Shown here in pieces: positions 53,005 through 61,436 of a stretch of DNA of 64,000 nt. The stretch is taken from NCBI GenBank assembly GCA_963800135.1, contig CAWCZR010000003.1, forward strand, positions 62,001 to 126,000. The letters are read 5' to 3'. Positions within the stretch are counted from its first letter, which is position 1; the number at the start of each line of letters is the position of its first letter. Origin of the DNA: DASPSM01 sp963800135 (GTDB lineage: Bacteria > Planctomycetota > Planctomycetia > Planctomycetales > Planctomycetaceae). A model generated the notes under the pieces. The model was not told the origin of the DNA. It worked only from the letters and a program-made list of their open reading frames with translations, and made no database searches. A program made the position numbers and the translations under genes.

Positions 53005-53886
53005 CTAGCTTAACTTCGCGGCCGCCTCGCGGACTGCGGCCAGGCTGACGGCGATGTCGGAAAGCGGGTTCTGCTCGTTCTCCTCGTATTCCAGCGACAG
53101 GCAGCCCTGATAGTTGAGTTTCTTGAGCATGCGCAGGCAGCCCAGCACGTCCAGATCTCCCTGGCCGACGATCGTGAAGATCTTTCTGCGCCGGCCGTTC
53201 TCGGTCACCGTCCGCACGTCCTTCAGGTGGACGCCGTAGAGGCGATTGCCCAGCCTCTCGAGCGCCTCGACCGGGTTCTCGTCGCTGCGGAGGTAGTGCC
53301 CCATGTCGACGCAGGCGCCGATCTTCGGGTTCCGGTCCTTCACGATATCGGCCACGTCGCTGATCTTGCTGTAACGCGCGTGCGGACCGTGGTTGTGGAT
53401 GCCGATCGGAATGTCGTACTCGGCGACGAGCTTGTCTAGAAGGTCGAAGGTCGCCTTGTCCTTTTTCGGGTTGCAACTGATCGAGAACAGCCCCATCGCC
53501 TTCGCAAAGTCGAACGTCTGGCGAGCTTTCGTTTCATTGGCGTCGAAGTCGACAACGCCATACCCCATCAGCGTGATGCCGGCATCCTTCAGGAGGGCTT
53601 TCGAGTCGGCGATCTGCTTGGGCAGGGTGGTGAGGGGGATGTGTTTCGGGAATGACTCCCAGTATTTGAGCCCCAACTCCTTCGTGTGCTTAAGCGCGGT
53701 CGGCGCATCGTAAGCCCGCAGCGAATAGCTCTGCATGCCCATCTTCAGGCCGGCATAGGGGTCCTTTTCGTCGCTGGCCCGGGCAAGTCTCGGGGCCAAT
53801 GCGGCCGCGGCGCCGGTAGCGGCAAGCTGCAGCACCTGGCGGCGGGAAAGGGCGGAATTCTGGGCGAGCGTCTCTCGGGCGAACAT
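53005..53886 (-). CDS. Sugar phosphate isomerase/epimerase (TIM barrel), Tat-exported
   Basis: A 293-residue xylose-isomerase-like TIM-barrel protein. A twin-arginine-like leader SRRQVLQLAATGAAAALAPRL is at the N-terminus (after MFARETLAQNSAL). Barrel motifs are YSLRAYDAPTALKHTKELGL, IGIHNHGPHARY, GACVDMGHYLRSDENP, and RLYGVHLKDVR with His and Asp metal ligands. The C-terminus (YQGCLSLEYEENEQNP) carries a further Glu ligand. The substrate is unknown; planctomycetes have large sets. ATG 53886 has AGGAG about nine bases upstream. Confidence 0.87.
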   Translation of the reverse strand: MFARETLAQNSALSRRQVLQLAATGAAAALAPRLARASDEKDPYAGLKMGMQSYSLRAYDAPTALKHTKELGLKYWESFPKHIPLTTLPKQIADSKALLKDAGITLMGYGVVDFDANETKARQTFDFAKAMGLFSISCNPKKDKATFDLLDKLVAEYDIPIGIHNHGPHARYSKISDVADIVKDRNPKIGACVDMGHYLRSDENPVEALERLGNRLYGVHLKDVRTVTENGRRRKIFTIVGQGDLDVLGCLRMLKKLNYQGCLSLEYEENEQNPLSDIAVSLAAVREAAAKLS

Positions 53887-54054
53887 CGGCGGCTTCTCCT
53901 GCGCGAGGAAGATCGGGGCGTGCATCGCGAAGTCGGGCGGCACTGTCGATCCCGCCGCGTGCGTCGCAGGATCGCAGCCTCAGCATAACCCAGAGAGCGT
54001 CGCAGACTGAAGCGATACCCATTGAAATGGAGCGTGACTGCCGCTCCTGTCTGG

Positions 54055-54945
54055 CTATTTCCGTCCGGCGGGCGCGGCTATCGGCGCGTGCAGCGACCGC
54101 TCCCGCGCCTCGATCACGGCCCAGGGATGGGATGGCACGTCGCTCGGGTCGACGTAAGGTTCAAGGTCGCCCAACGCGATCACCTGGAAGTGATGGTCGG
54201 CCAGGTACTGCATGTACTCTCGAAATCGCTCGACCGGCGAATGCACCCAGGGATGAGCCAGGTCGGGCACGCCGTGAAACTGCAGCACCGCGATGCGGCC
54301 GGAATGTGCCTGGTCGACGGCCCGCTTGAAGTCGGCGAGCGTCCAGTCTGGCCGCGCGTCGCCGGCCGACGGGATCAAGAGCGGGTGATCGCGGCCCGGC
54401 TCGTAAGCAAAGCCGCGGCCCTCCTTGTACGGAAACTCGGGTGCGCCGCCCCGGCGGGCGAACTTGAAGCCGAGCGATTTCAGGATCGGCAATGCGCCCG
54501 AATCGATGCCGTTGCCCGGGAAGGCAAACACCGTCGTCCTTGGCAGGCCGAACTCGGCACAGCGGTCGTTGATCGCCTCGATCTGTTCCTTCAGTCGACC
54601 CAGATTCTTGTGCGTGACGGCCATGTGATCGCGGGTGTGGTTGCCGATCTCGAAGCCGTCCCGGTGCAGATGGGCGATCTCTTCCCAGGTCATGTAGTTC
54701 AGCTTGTCGGTCTTAAAATTGAAGCCCTCGGTAATGAAGAAGGTCGCGCGGAAGTGGTGCTTGAGCAGAATGGGCCGCACGATCGTGAAGTGGGATTTCA
54801 CCGAATCGTCGAAAGTGAGCACAACCAGGCGATCGGGAATCGGCTCGCGGGCTAGAGCAGGGCGGCTAGCGACCGTGGCAGCGACAAGGCACAGCACCGC
54901 GGCACGCAACGAGATCGAGACGAATCGTCCACGGCGGACACGCAA
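54055..54945 (-). CDS. Polysaccharide deacetylase (NodB/CE4-like), exported
   Basis: A 296-residue protein from TTG 54945, with a good signal peptide (MRVRRGRF, then a hydrophobic run to ASRPALA). The NodB core has RLVVLTFDDSVKSH (TFDD metal Asp) and IGNHTRDHMAVTH (H..xxH). Motif 3 is RTTVFAFPGNGID and motif 5 is IAVLQFHGVPDLAHPW. It likely removes N-acetyl groups from an envelope or plant polysaccharide. The frame is open to 55089 through the neighbour's stop, so the TTG is a choice based on the signal peptide. It follows a sugar isomerase gene with a 47-base gap. Confidence 0.8.
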   Translation of the reverse strand: MRVRRGRFVSISLRAAVLCLVAATVASRPALAREPIPDRLVVLTFDDSVKSHFTIVRPILLKHHFRATFFITEGFNFKTDKLNYMTWEEIAHLHRDGFEIGNHTRDHMAVTHKNLGRLKEQIEAINDRCAEFGLPRTTVFAFPGNGIDSGALPILKSLGFKFARRGGAPEFPYKEGRGFAYEPGRDHPLLIPSAGDARPDWTLADFKRAVDQAHSGRIAVLQFHGVPDLAHPWVHSPVERFREYMQYLADHHFQVIALGDLEPYVDPSDVPSHPWAVIEARERSLHAPIAAPAGRK

Positions 54946-54992
54946 CTCGCGGCGTGGCTCGATGGTTTCTGGCCAGGCAGATCCGGGAGAGA

Positions 54993-55817
54993 TCAGTTGC
55001 CGGCTAGTGCGGCAGGGACCGGCCGGCGGCAGAGATTGTCGAAGCGGGATCGACATTCGCGCAACAGCTCGCAGTAGTCTTGTCGCCACAGCAGCCTCGA
55101 CCAGGTCGTCAGCTCATAGTAGCCGGCGTACCCAGCCTCCTCGAACGCCTGCACGATCGCCGAGAGAGGAATCTCTCCGTCGCCCAGCATGCGGCGGCCG
55201 CCGCGATGGCCGCGCCAAGCGTCGCACAGCTGCACGAGCGCCACGTGCGGCGCCAATTCGGGAATCCGCGAGAGCAGCCGCCGCTCGTTCCAGAGGTGAT
55301 AGACGTCGAAGGCGATCTTCACGGGCGGATCGATGTTACTGATGACCTCAAATGTGACATCGAGCGCGTTCACGAAAGTCCACGAGCGGGAAAAATCGGG
55401 ATGCATCGGCTGCAGCGCCAGCGTCACGCCCGCGTCGGCCGCCTCGGGAGCGAGAATGGCGAGCGCCTGGGAGATCAGTCGCCGCGCATGTCTGTCGGTG
55501 TGTCCGCTCCGAGGCCCGCTGACGACATTGAGGCACTCGGCCCCGACCAGCGCGGCCGCCTTGATCGCCGCCCGGGCGTCGGCCAGCGAGTCCAAAAAAC
55601 TCCAGCCGTTGCTGCCGGTGAAACCGCCGGCCCACGACAGGCTCGAGACGGAAATCCCCAATTCCCGAAACAGCTCGGCCGCCCGCTCTTCACCGAACTG
55701 GCTGAGCTTTGGCCGCCAAAGCCCCAGGGCGCGAAAGCCCTCTTTGTGGTAGGCGATGGCCTCGTCGTCGACTTCCCAGGCCAGGGTCGTGAGCTGATTC
55801 ACCGCGAGCCGCAGCAT
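54993..55817 (-). CDS. Sugar phosphate isomerase/epimerase (TIM barrel), cytoplasmic
   Basis: A 274-residue xylose-isomerase-like TIM-barrel protein with no leader. Motifs are LGLWRPKLSQFGEERAAELF, VGAECLNVVSGPRSGHTDR, VTLALQPMHPDFSRSW, VKIAFDVYHLWNERRLL and GYYELTTWSR, giving the usual Glu/Asp/His metal set. This is the myo-inosose dehydratase/hydroxypyruvate isomerase-type group. ATG 55817 is the first Met in frame with a natural N-terminus (MLRLAVNQLTTL). It probably forms a pair with the deacetylase downstream. Confidence 0.85.
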   Translation of the reverse strand: MLRLAVNQLTTLAWEVDDEAIAYHKEGFRALGLWRPKLSQFGEERAAELFRELGISVSSLSWAGGFTGSNGWSFLDSLADARAAIKAAALVGAECLNVVSGPRSGHTDRHARRLISQALAILAPEAADAGVTLALQPMHPDFSRSWTFVNALDVTFEVISNIDPPVKIAFDVYHLWNERRLLSRIPELAPHVALVQLCDAWRGHRGGRRMLGDGEIPLSAIVQAFEEAGYAGYYELTTWSRLLWRQDYCELLRECRSRFDNLCRRPVPAALAGN

Positions 55818-56446
55818 GTCGGGGGTCTTGGACTGCGGTTGAAGTCGCGGTTCGGCTGCGGACCGCGTGAATGCCGACTGTTCCACCACGATTGATTTCT
55901 CCAGTGATTCGCGGCTGCCCGCCCGGGTTATCCCCGGGCCCGGTGATCCCTGTCTCACAGTTGGCCTCGGCCCTGTCGAATTCTGTCGCGGCTCGTCCCG
56001 GTGGTGTCCGGGGGCGACCGCGAAATTCGTCCCAAATGTAGGACGGCATCGATTCCGTGAGTGCGTCTCGTCTAATCCCTCAACTGCGTCTGTCTAACGG
56101 CCCGGCATTTCCTCAAACACTGCGATTCAGCCCGACAAAGAGCAAGAGATAGCGCAAGCGATCAATGGCTGCGAACAAACGAGAGCGCTGGCGGACCGGC
56201 GCGGCGGTGCGCGGCCGGTTGCAGAGCGGTCGGCAGCAGGGCAGCCGACAGACAATGGCCGCATCCATAGGGAGCGCGGCCCGCAAGCGAGATGTGACGA
56301 AAGGCCCGAGTCACGTGTGCCGCGCCCAATTGCAACTGCCTCGAAGTCTTTTCGAATGACCGGCCCTCATCTTGTGGGCCACGCAAGAGCGTCACAGCAT
56401 AACGGTCCCTGCCGACGCGGGCAATCTTTAATTTGGCCCGCGCGGA
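55818..56446 (-). other. Spacer with no supported gene
   Basis: No convincing reading frame, promoter consensus or repeat is seen in these 629 bases. One GC-rich possible stem (CCCGG and CCGGG about 55998-56015) lacks a T-run. Short frames on both strands have no homology. Confidence 0.45.
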
Positions 56447-57502
56447 TCAACCGACGGCAGTGATCCGCACCGAGGGATCGTCCGCGACATTCACCCAGAC
56501 GTGCACGTGCGGACTGCCGCGGAAGTGCCAGACGAACGAGGGGCCTTCCAGCCGCCAGATGTCCCACACCTGGTCGTTGCCGATGTCCCCCGACTGATAG
56601 AAGGCGATGCGGCACGCGTCGAGGCCGCCCTGCGCGTCGAGACAGCGAATGACATGATCGCGGTCCGACGTGCGGTAAGGCTCGATCAGCGATTCGAGCA
56701 CCCCCTTGAGATGGGCTTTCTGGTCGGCGGACAGCTCCGAGGCCGGCAAACCTTCGATCTTGTTGCGATCGCGGAACTGGACACGGCTCTCTTTCGGCGC
56801 TTGCGCAATCAGCGCCTCTTTGCGATGTCGCCCGTCGAGCATTTTGAAGAGCGCGTTGGCCTTGAGCCCCTGATGCCAGAAGACGTTGCCGGGATGGTCG
56901 GCTTTCTCGTTGAAGCCCTGGGCAGCGTGACCGTAAAAAATGGGCCCGCCAAAGGCGACGTGGCCGGACGAATTGCCGTCGCAACGGATCGTCAGGTGGC
57001 GGCCCGTCATGACGAACTCGAATTTGCCGCTTTCAGGCGTGCCGAACAGGGCGATCGACTGGGCCTGGCCGTAGCCGCCGGCGTCGTCGGCGAGCTGCTT
57101 CTTGATGCGGTCTTTCCAGTCCGGGTTGTAGAGGCCGAAGTAAAGCGCCTCGATGATGTCCTGCTGGTCCTTAGTAAAGAAGTCGCTAGCGACTTTCTCT
57201 TCGGTGATCTGCCAGTTGTTCTCGACGTGCATCCGCAGCAGACCGCGCTTGTCGGTGTAGTCCCAAGGGAAGGCGATTTTTTGCCGCTGCGTCGGCGAGA
57301 GGGAGGCGTAGAGCTTTTGGGCGAATGTCTCGGGCCGCGCCGCGTTGCCGGAGCCAGCGGCGTCTTTGGCGAAAGCAGTCCCCGTGAGCGTAACGCTCGA
57401 TGCGGCGACGGCGGTGACGCCGATCGTTTTGACAAACTGGCGGCGATTGACTGCCGACAATTCTCCGCCGGCACAATCCGGACAATTCTCGAACAGCCGC
57501 AT
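56447..57502 (-). CDS. DUF3500-domain protein, exported
   Basis: A 351-residue protein with a twin-arginine-like leader (NRRQFVKTIGVTAVAASSVT) and the DUF3500 core. Core signatures are FPWDYTDKRGLLRMHVENNW, GRHLTIRCDGNSSGHVAFGGPIF and HVHVWVNV near the C-terminus. The family is found in planctomycetes and related soil bacteria; its function is unknown. ATG 57502 has AAGGAG six bases before it. It is downstream of the secretin gene on the same strand but separated by a strong terminator. Confidence 0.85.
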   Translation of the reverse strand: MRLFENCPDCAGGELSAVNRRQFVKTIGVTAVAASSVTLTGTAFAKDAAGSGNAARPETFAQKLYASLSPTQRQKIAFPWDYTDKRGLLRMHVENNWQITEEKVASDFFTKDQQDIIEALYFGLYNPDWKDRIKKQLADDAGGYGQAQSIALFGTPESGKFEFVMTGRHLTIRCDGNSSGHVAFGGPIFYGHAAQGFNEKADHPGNVFWHQGLKANALFKMLDGRHRKEALIAQAPKESRVQFRDRNKIEGLPASELSADQKAHLKGVLESLIEPYRTSDRDHVIRCLDAQGGLDACRIAFYQSGDIGNDQVWDIWRLEGPSFVWHFRGSPHVHVWVNVADDPSVRITAVG

Positions 57503-57942
57503 CGTCCTCTCCTTCTCCAGAACCGTCGAACCGACTCTCGCCCCGCAAAAAATCACGGAGCGGCCGAGGCACGGCTCAAGTATGCCAGTGAACGCGCGAA
57601 AAACGCAATTGCATTCAGCAAGTCGGTGCGTGCTCACCAGAAACGCGCGTACGCGCTGAACGAACGACACTCCACGGTGCGCGGACAATTCCCGCGGGAA
57701 TGTATATGAGAGTGCGCCGAATTTGCGCGCGGAAGCGAACGAGCTCGCGAAAGGACAAACTCCCAAAGGACACAACGTCCGACCGAAATGTCGACCGATG
57801 AGTGCGACGCTCTTGCACCCAATCCAACAGCGGGGTCCAGCAGGGTGGTCCAACTGCGCCGTCCAAAAACAGAGTGAGGGCGGTCCGCCGTAACGGATCG
57901 CCCTCACACGCAATTTCTGGTTGTTTGGATCAGCGCGGAGCG
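57503..57942 (-). other. Spacer with terminator of the secretin gene
   Basis: Holds the terminator at 57861-57907. The rest (57503-57860) shows no gene. A TATACA on the minus strand (about 57705) lacks a -35. It should contain the DUF3500 gene promoter. Confidence 0.5.
57861..57907 (-). terminator. Intrinsic terminator of the secretin-like gene
   Basis: On the minus strand a 14-base stem (57894-57907 with 57874-57887, one G:U) closes a six-base loop and is followed by TCTGTTTTTGG. It starts 36 bases after the stop codon at 57943. This is the clearest terminator in the window. Confidence 0.85.
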
Positions 57943-60900
57943 TTACTCGTTGCCGCCACCGCCACCATTGCCGCCACGACCGCGGCCACCACCACCGCCA
58001 CCGCCGCCGCGACGTTGGCCTTGGCCACCGGGCGTTTGACCGGCCGGCGTCTCGCCCGTCTTGACCTCGCCTTGCGTCGTCGTCGGCTTCAACAGATCTG
58101 TGATCTTCTTCTGCAGCGATGCGGAGTCGATGCCGCTGTTGATCTTGATCACCTGAATGCTTTGTGCCACGGGAACGGCGGCCTGATCGAGCTTATCCAC
58201 CATTTGTTCGATGTTTGGCATCAGCACGGCCGGGCAGGAGACCATGATCGTATTGGTGGCATCATTGGCGGCGAGCGACAAATAACCTTTGAACCGCCCC
58301 TGGTTCAGCTTGCCGTCGTCCTCGTGGTCGCCGAAATCGAGAATGGTGGTAAAGCGTCCGCCACGCCCGCCCCCCTGGTTCTTCGACTGGTTATAGCTTT
58401 CCAGGGCCTTGTCGTTGGCACTCAGCAAATCTTTGTAGAGTTCCTTGACCATGTCGGAGATGACCGACGCCTTGTTGTGCTTGATCTGAAAGATTTGGGT
58501 GATCCGCGATTGCCGCGAGTTCGGCTTTTCCGGTCGATCGTAGATCTTGATGATGTCTCCGATCCGCCGCAGTTGATCGGCCGACGCCCCTTGCACGAGG
58601 ATCGTATTGGTCGCGTCGTCATCGATGAACTTGAGTGGCTTGCGCTGCGAGAGGCGGGGCGTGTCGTCTTTCTTGTTGTCATTCGAATCGTCGAACCAGG
58701 ACCACCGGCGCATGCGCTGATCGGCCGCCGATTCCTTCTTTTCGACCGAAAAGAAATCGTCCAGCATGATCCGCATCGAGGCAGCCGTCGTGAATTGCAG
58801 CGCGAAGATCTTATAATCCTGCCGCGGCGGGGCGAGGCGCGCATGATCTCTTCGAGATCATCCAAGGCCCGCGTGTCGCGAGAAGAGATGAGCAGCCGAC
58901 CGTCGGACCCGCGGGTGATGTAGATCGGATCGCCCGGAACTGAGTTGTCGGCGGGCGGCTTAGCGGCCGATTGTGCCTCGGGAGCGGGCGCGTCGACAGC
59001 CTCCGGCACCCGACGCGGCATGCGGCCACGCCGAAAACCGTTTCGTCGTGGATCGCGCTCTTTGTTTATCCTCGGCGGTGTGGCCGTGGAGGGTTTTGGC
59101 GTGCTCTCAGTCTTGCTGTCGGCCGGACCCGGCTTGGCGTCGGCCTGCGCCAACTGCGTCCCCTGCTCGAGACCGGCCATGCGGATCTGCACCTTGGCGC
59201 GCTCGGCAGCGGTGCGGCTGGCTCTGCCGTCGAAGCCGAGGGAGCCTTGGCACCGTCTTTCTTGGGGGCCGGCTGTTCCTTGTGGGTGTCGTCCGTCGCC
59301 GGAGGCGCGGTCTTCGCCGGCGGAGGCACGTCGATGATCAGCTTGTTGCCGTTTTTGCCCATCGAGGGCCACGCGTGCTTGAGACGCTCCAACAGCTGCT
59401 GCTCGTCGTCGCCGGCGCCGAAGTCGAGCACACGCATCGTCTCGGCGCTGCCCTCTTTGGGCGGCACTTCGCCCAACTGGGCGAGCATGTTTTCGACCTG
59501 ATCCAGCTCGATCTTGTTGGAAAAGACCAGCAACCGATTGGCCACCACGTCCGCCTCGATGCGGAACTTCGTGGTCGGCTGTTCTTCCTGCTGGTTCTGC
59601 TGACCGAATCCGCCGAAGAAGCGGCGCCCAAAGCCGAATCCGCCGCCGTTGTTGTTATTATCCTGCTTTTTTTCGTCGACGAGCAGCGCCCGGATCGTGC
59701 CGGCGACCATGTCGGCATCCAGCTTGCGGAGCCGAATCACGTGCAGCAAGCGATCAGTGCCGTCCAGGTTCTGCACCATCGCGGCGATGACCTGCTGATC
59801 TCGGGGACTCGCGTAAGCGATAACCGTGCGGTTCTTCTTGTCGACCTCCAGCTTTGTCTGCGGGTCGAGATCGGCGACGGCCTCGAGCATGCTGATCATC
59901 GATTCCGGATCGAGCGTCGCGAGCCGGTAAGCGTGGAAGAGCGTCCCGTTCCCCGCCAACGAGGCGCGTTCGGACGGAACGTCGATGTTGAAGATCGCCG
60001 AACGGATAATGCCCATCTGGTCCGGGGGAGCATTCACCAGCACGCTGTTATTGCGCTGCAGCGCCAAGAGGCGAATTTCCGGCTTCTGCTGCGCACCCGC
60101 CTGTGCCGCCTGCTGTTGCTGGTTCTGTTGTTGCTGCTGCATCTGCATGGCCATCGCCATCATCGATTGCGGCCCGCCCTGCGGCGCGGCACCGGCGGGC
60201 TGATCCTTCTTCAAGTTCAGGAAGCTTTGCAGCTGGTCGACGACGTCGGCCGCGCGGGTGTAGCGCAGCTCGAAGATCTTCACGCCGTGGTCGCCTTTGC
60301 TGTTCTGTTCTTCGTCGAGCAAGTGCGCGATCTCGCGCAGGTTCTCGACCGCGTCGATCGCCTCCAGCCGGTTGGTCGCCTTCAAGGGGAAGAGTTTCCC
60401 CTTCGGAGAGAGCATCGGCTTGAATTCTTCGACTGCCTTGTCCGCCGGCAGCCAATCGAGATGGAACGAGACCTTCACGAGGTCGTGCGGCGGCAGGTTT
60501 TCCAGGTCTTCGGGAGCGACCCGTGGAACGAGCGCGGTGGTGAGACTGTCGAGATTGACGACGTTGATCGACTGGGACTTGTTGTCGACCAGCATCGAGT
60601 AGCCGCGGGCCAACAGTTGGGCGTTGACCACATCGCGGGCCTGGGCGATCGGGTAGCGGCCGCTGGAACGCAGGTTCAGCGAGTCGCCCGGCAAAGTTTG
60701 CCAGTCGAGGGTCATGTTCGAGACGCGGGCCACCTCGTCGAGCACGAAGGGCCACGGGGCTTCTTGAAAGTTGAAGCTGACGTCGTGCTTCTTGTCGTCG
60801 ACCCGCATCTTCTGCGTTTCCAGCACAGCCGGATTATCTATCGCAGGCGGCCGAATCACCGGAGGCGGGCCGGTCGGCACTTTAGGAGCGTCTTTCTTCT

Positions 60901-61132
60901 CGTCCTTCTTTTCGTCTTTTTTCGGTTCTTCCGTCGCGGGAGTGGCGGTGGGAGGAGTGGGCATGCCGTTGGGGAACATGCGGCTCCAGTCGCGCATTCG
61001 CCGCCCTCCGCCGAATCCCCCGCGTCCGCCGCCGCCACCGGGATACGGCTGCCCAAAAGCGGTCATCGGAGGAGCGGCCAGCGCAAACAACAAGGCCAGC
61101 ACGAGAACTTTTTGCACAGCGTGGCGACTCAT
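57943..61132 (-). CDS. Secretin-like (GspD N-domain) protein, frameshifted twice
   Basis: Starts at ATG 61132 (MSRHAVQKVLVLALL signal peptide). It has a Gly-rich stretch, a Lys/Asp-rich EPKKDEKKDEKKD linker, an N0-like domain (VSFNFQEAPWPFVLDEVARV), then about six or seven NolW-type N-domains such as VKIFELRYTRAADVVDQLQSFL and LLHVIRLRKLDADMVAGTIRALL. Gln-rich and Asn-rich inserts lie between them. Frame breaks are at about 59195-59235 and at the G4 run 58829-58832; fixing both gives about 1060 codons. The C-terminus is a Gly/Arg-rich tail. No secretin barrel motif is seen, unlike a normal GspD or PilQ. It probably sits in the periplasm with the gspE/gspF products. Confidence 0.8.
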
Positions 61133-61214
61133 CTCACCCCCTCTTTGGGTCAATGGAACAGATAAAAGTATTGCATTGCCCAAATCCATTATGCAACGCT
61201 GAATTCTACCTGAA

Positions 61215-61253
61215 GGTGTTTCTGCGTCTCTAGTTCCGAAGACGCAGGTCACC
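61215..61253. repeat. Extended hairpin upstream of gspE
   Basis: CTGCGTC (61222-61228) pairs with GACGCAG (61241-61247), and GGTG (61215-61218) with CACC (61250-61253) across a small internal loop. It could be a regulatory RNA element or an operator. Confidence 0.45.
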
Positions 61254-61381
61254 CTTGCTTGCCTGTCTGAGCGAGCGTAGGATCTTTAAGAAGTACCTTT
61301 TCAAGACGACGTTTGCAGCGACCCTGACACCTTCGGAGCTGCTCCCCGCGGCTCTCAGTGTTGACCACCCTGTCGCTTCCC

Positions 61382-61400
61382 TAGAGAGATTAGCTCTCTA
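61382..61400. repeat. Perfect short hairpin just before gspE
   Basis: TAGAGAG (61382-61388), loop ATTAG, CTCTCTA (61394-61400), followed by AAAA. It is 36 bases before the GTG start and may be a repressor site or affect translation. Confidence 0.5.
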
Positions 61401-61436
61401 AAACCGGGGTGGCTCCCTCCCGCGAGGCGACTGTCC

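Larger units (their letters stand above)
61133..61436. other. Divergent region between the secretin-like and gspE genes
   Basis: No gene. It holds two hairpins (61215-61253 and 61382-61400) and should hold promoters for both genes. An A/T-rich stretch at 61160-61200 is the likely minus-strand promoter, though no good -35/-10 pair is seen. Confidence 0.5.

Noticed and set aside
52970..53476. Short minus-strand ORF ending in a KHEMTKHE-like tail
   Set aside because: It overlaps the sugar isomerase gene in another frame; its tail is only a translation of the junction repeat.
56165..56359. Small plus-strand ORF of 64 codons in the 629-base spacer
   Set aside because: Arg/Ala-rich composition typical of random high-GC frames, with no Shine-Dalgarno sequence or homology.
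58973..61165. A 730-codon open frame on the plus strand
   Set aside because: It is antisense to the secretin-like gene, whose N-domains, signal peptide and terminator are convincing. Long antisense frames are expected in high-GC DNA.
61215..61400. c-di-GMP riboswitch upstream of gspE
   Set aside because: Hairpins are present but the conserved GEMM core sequences are not.
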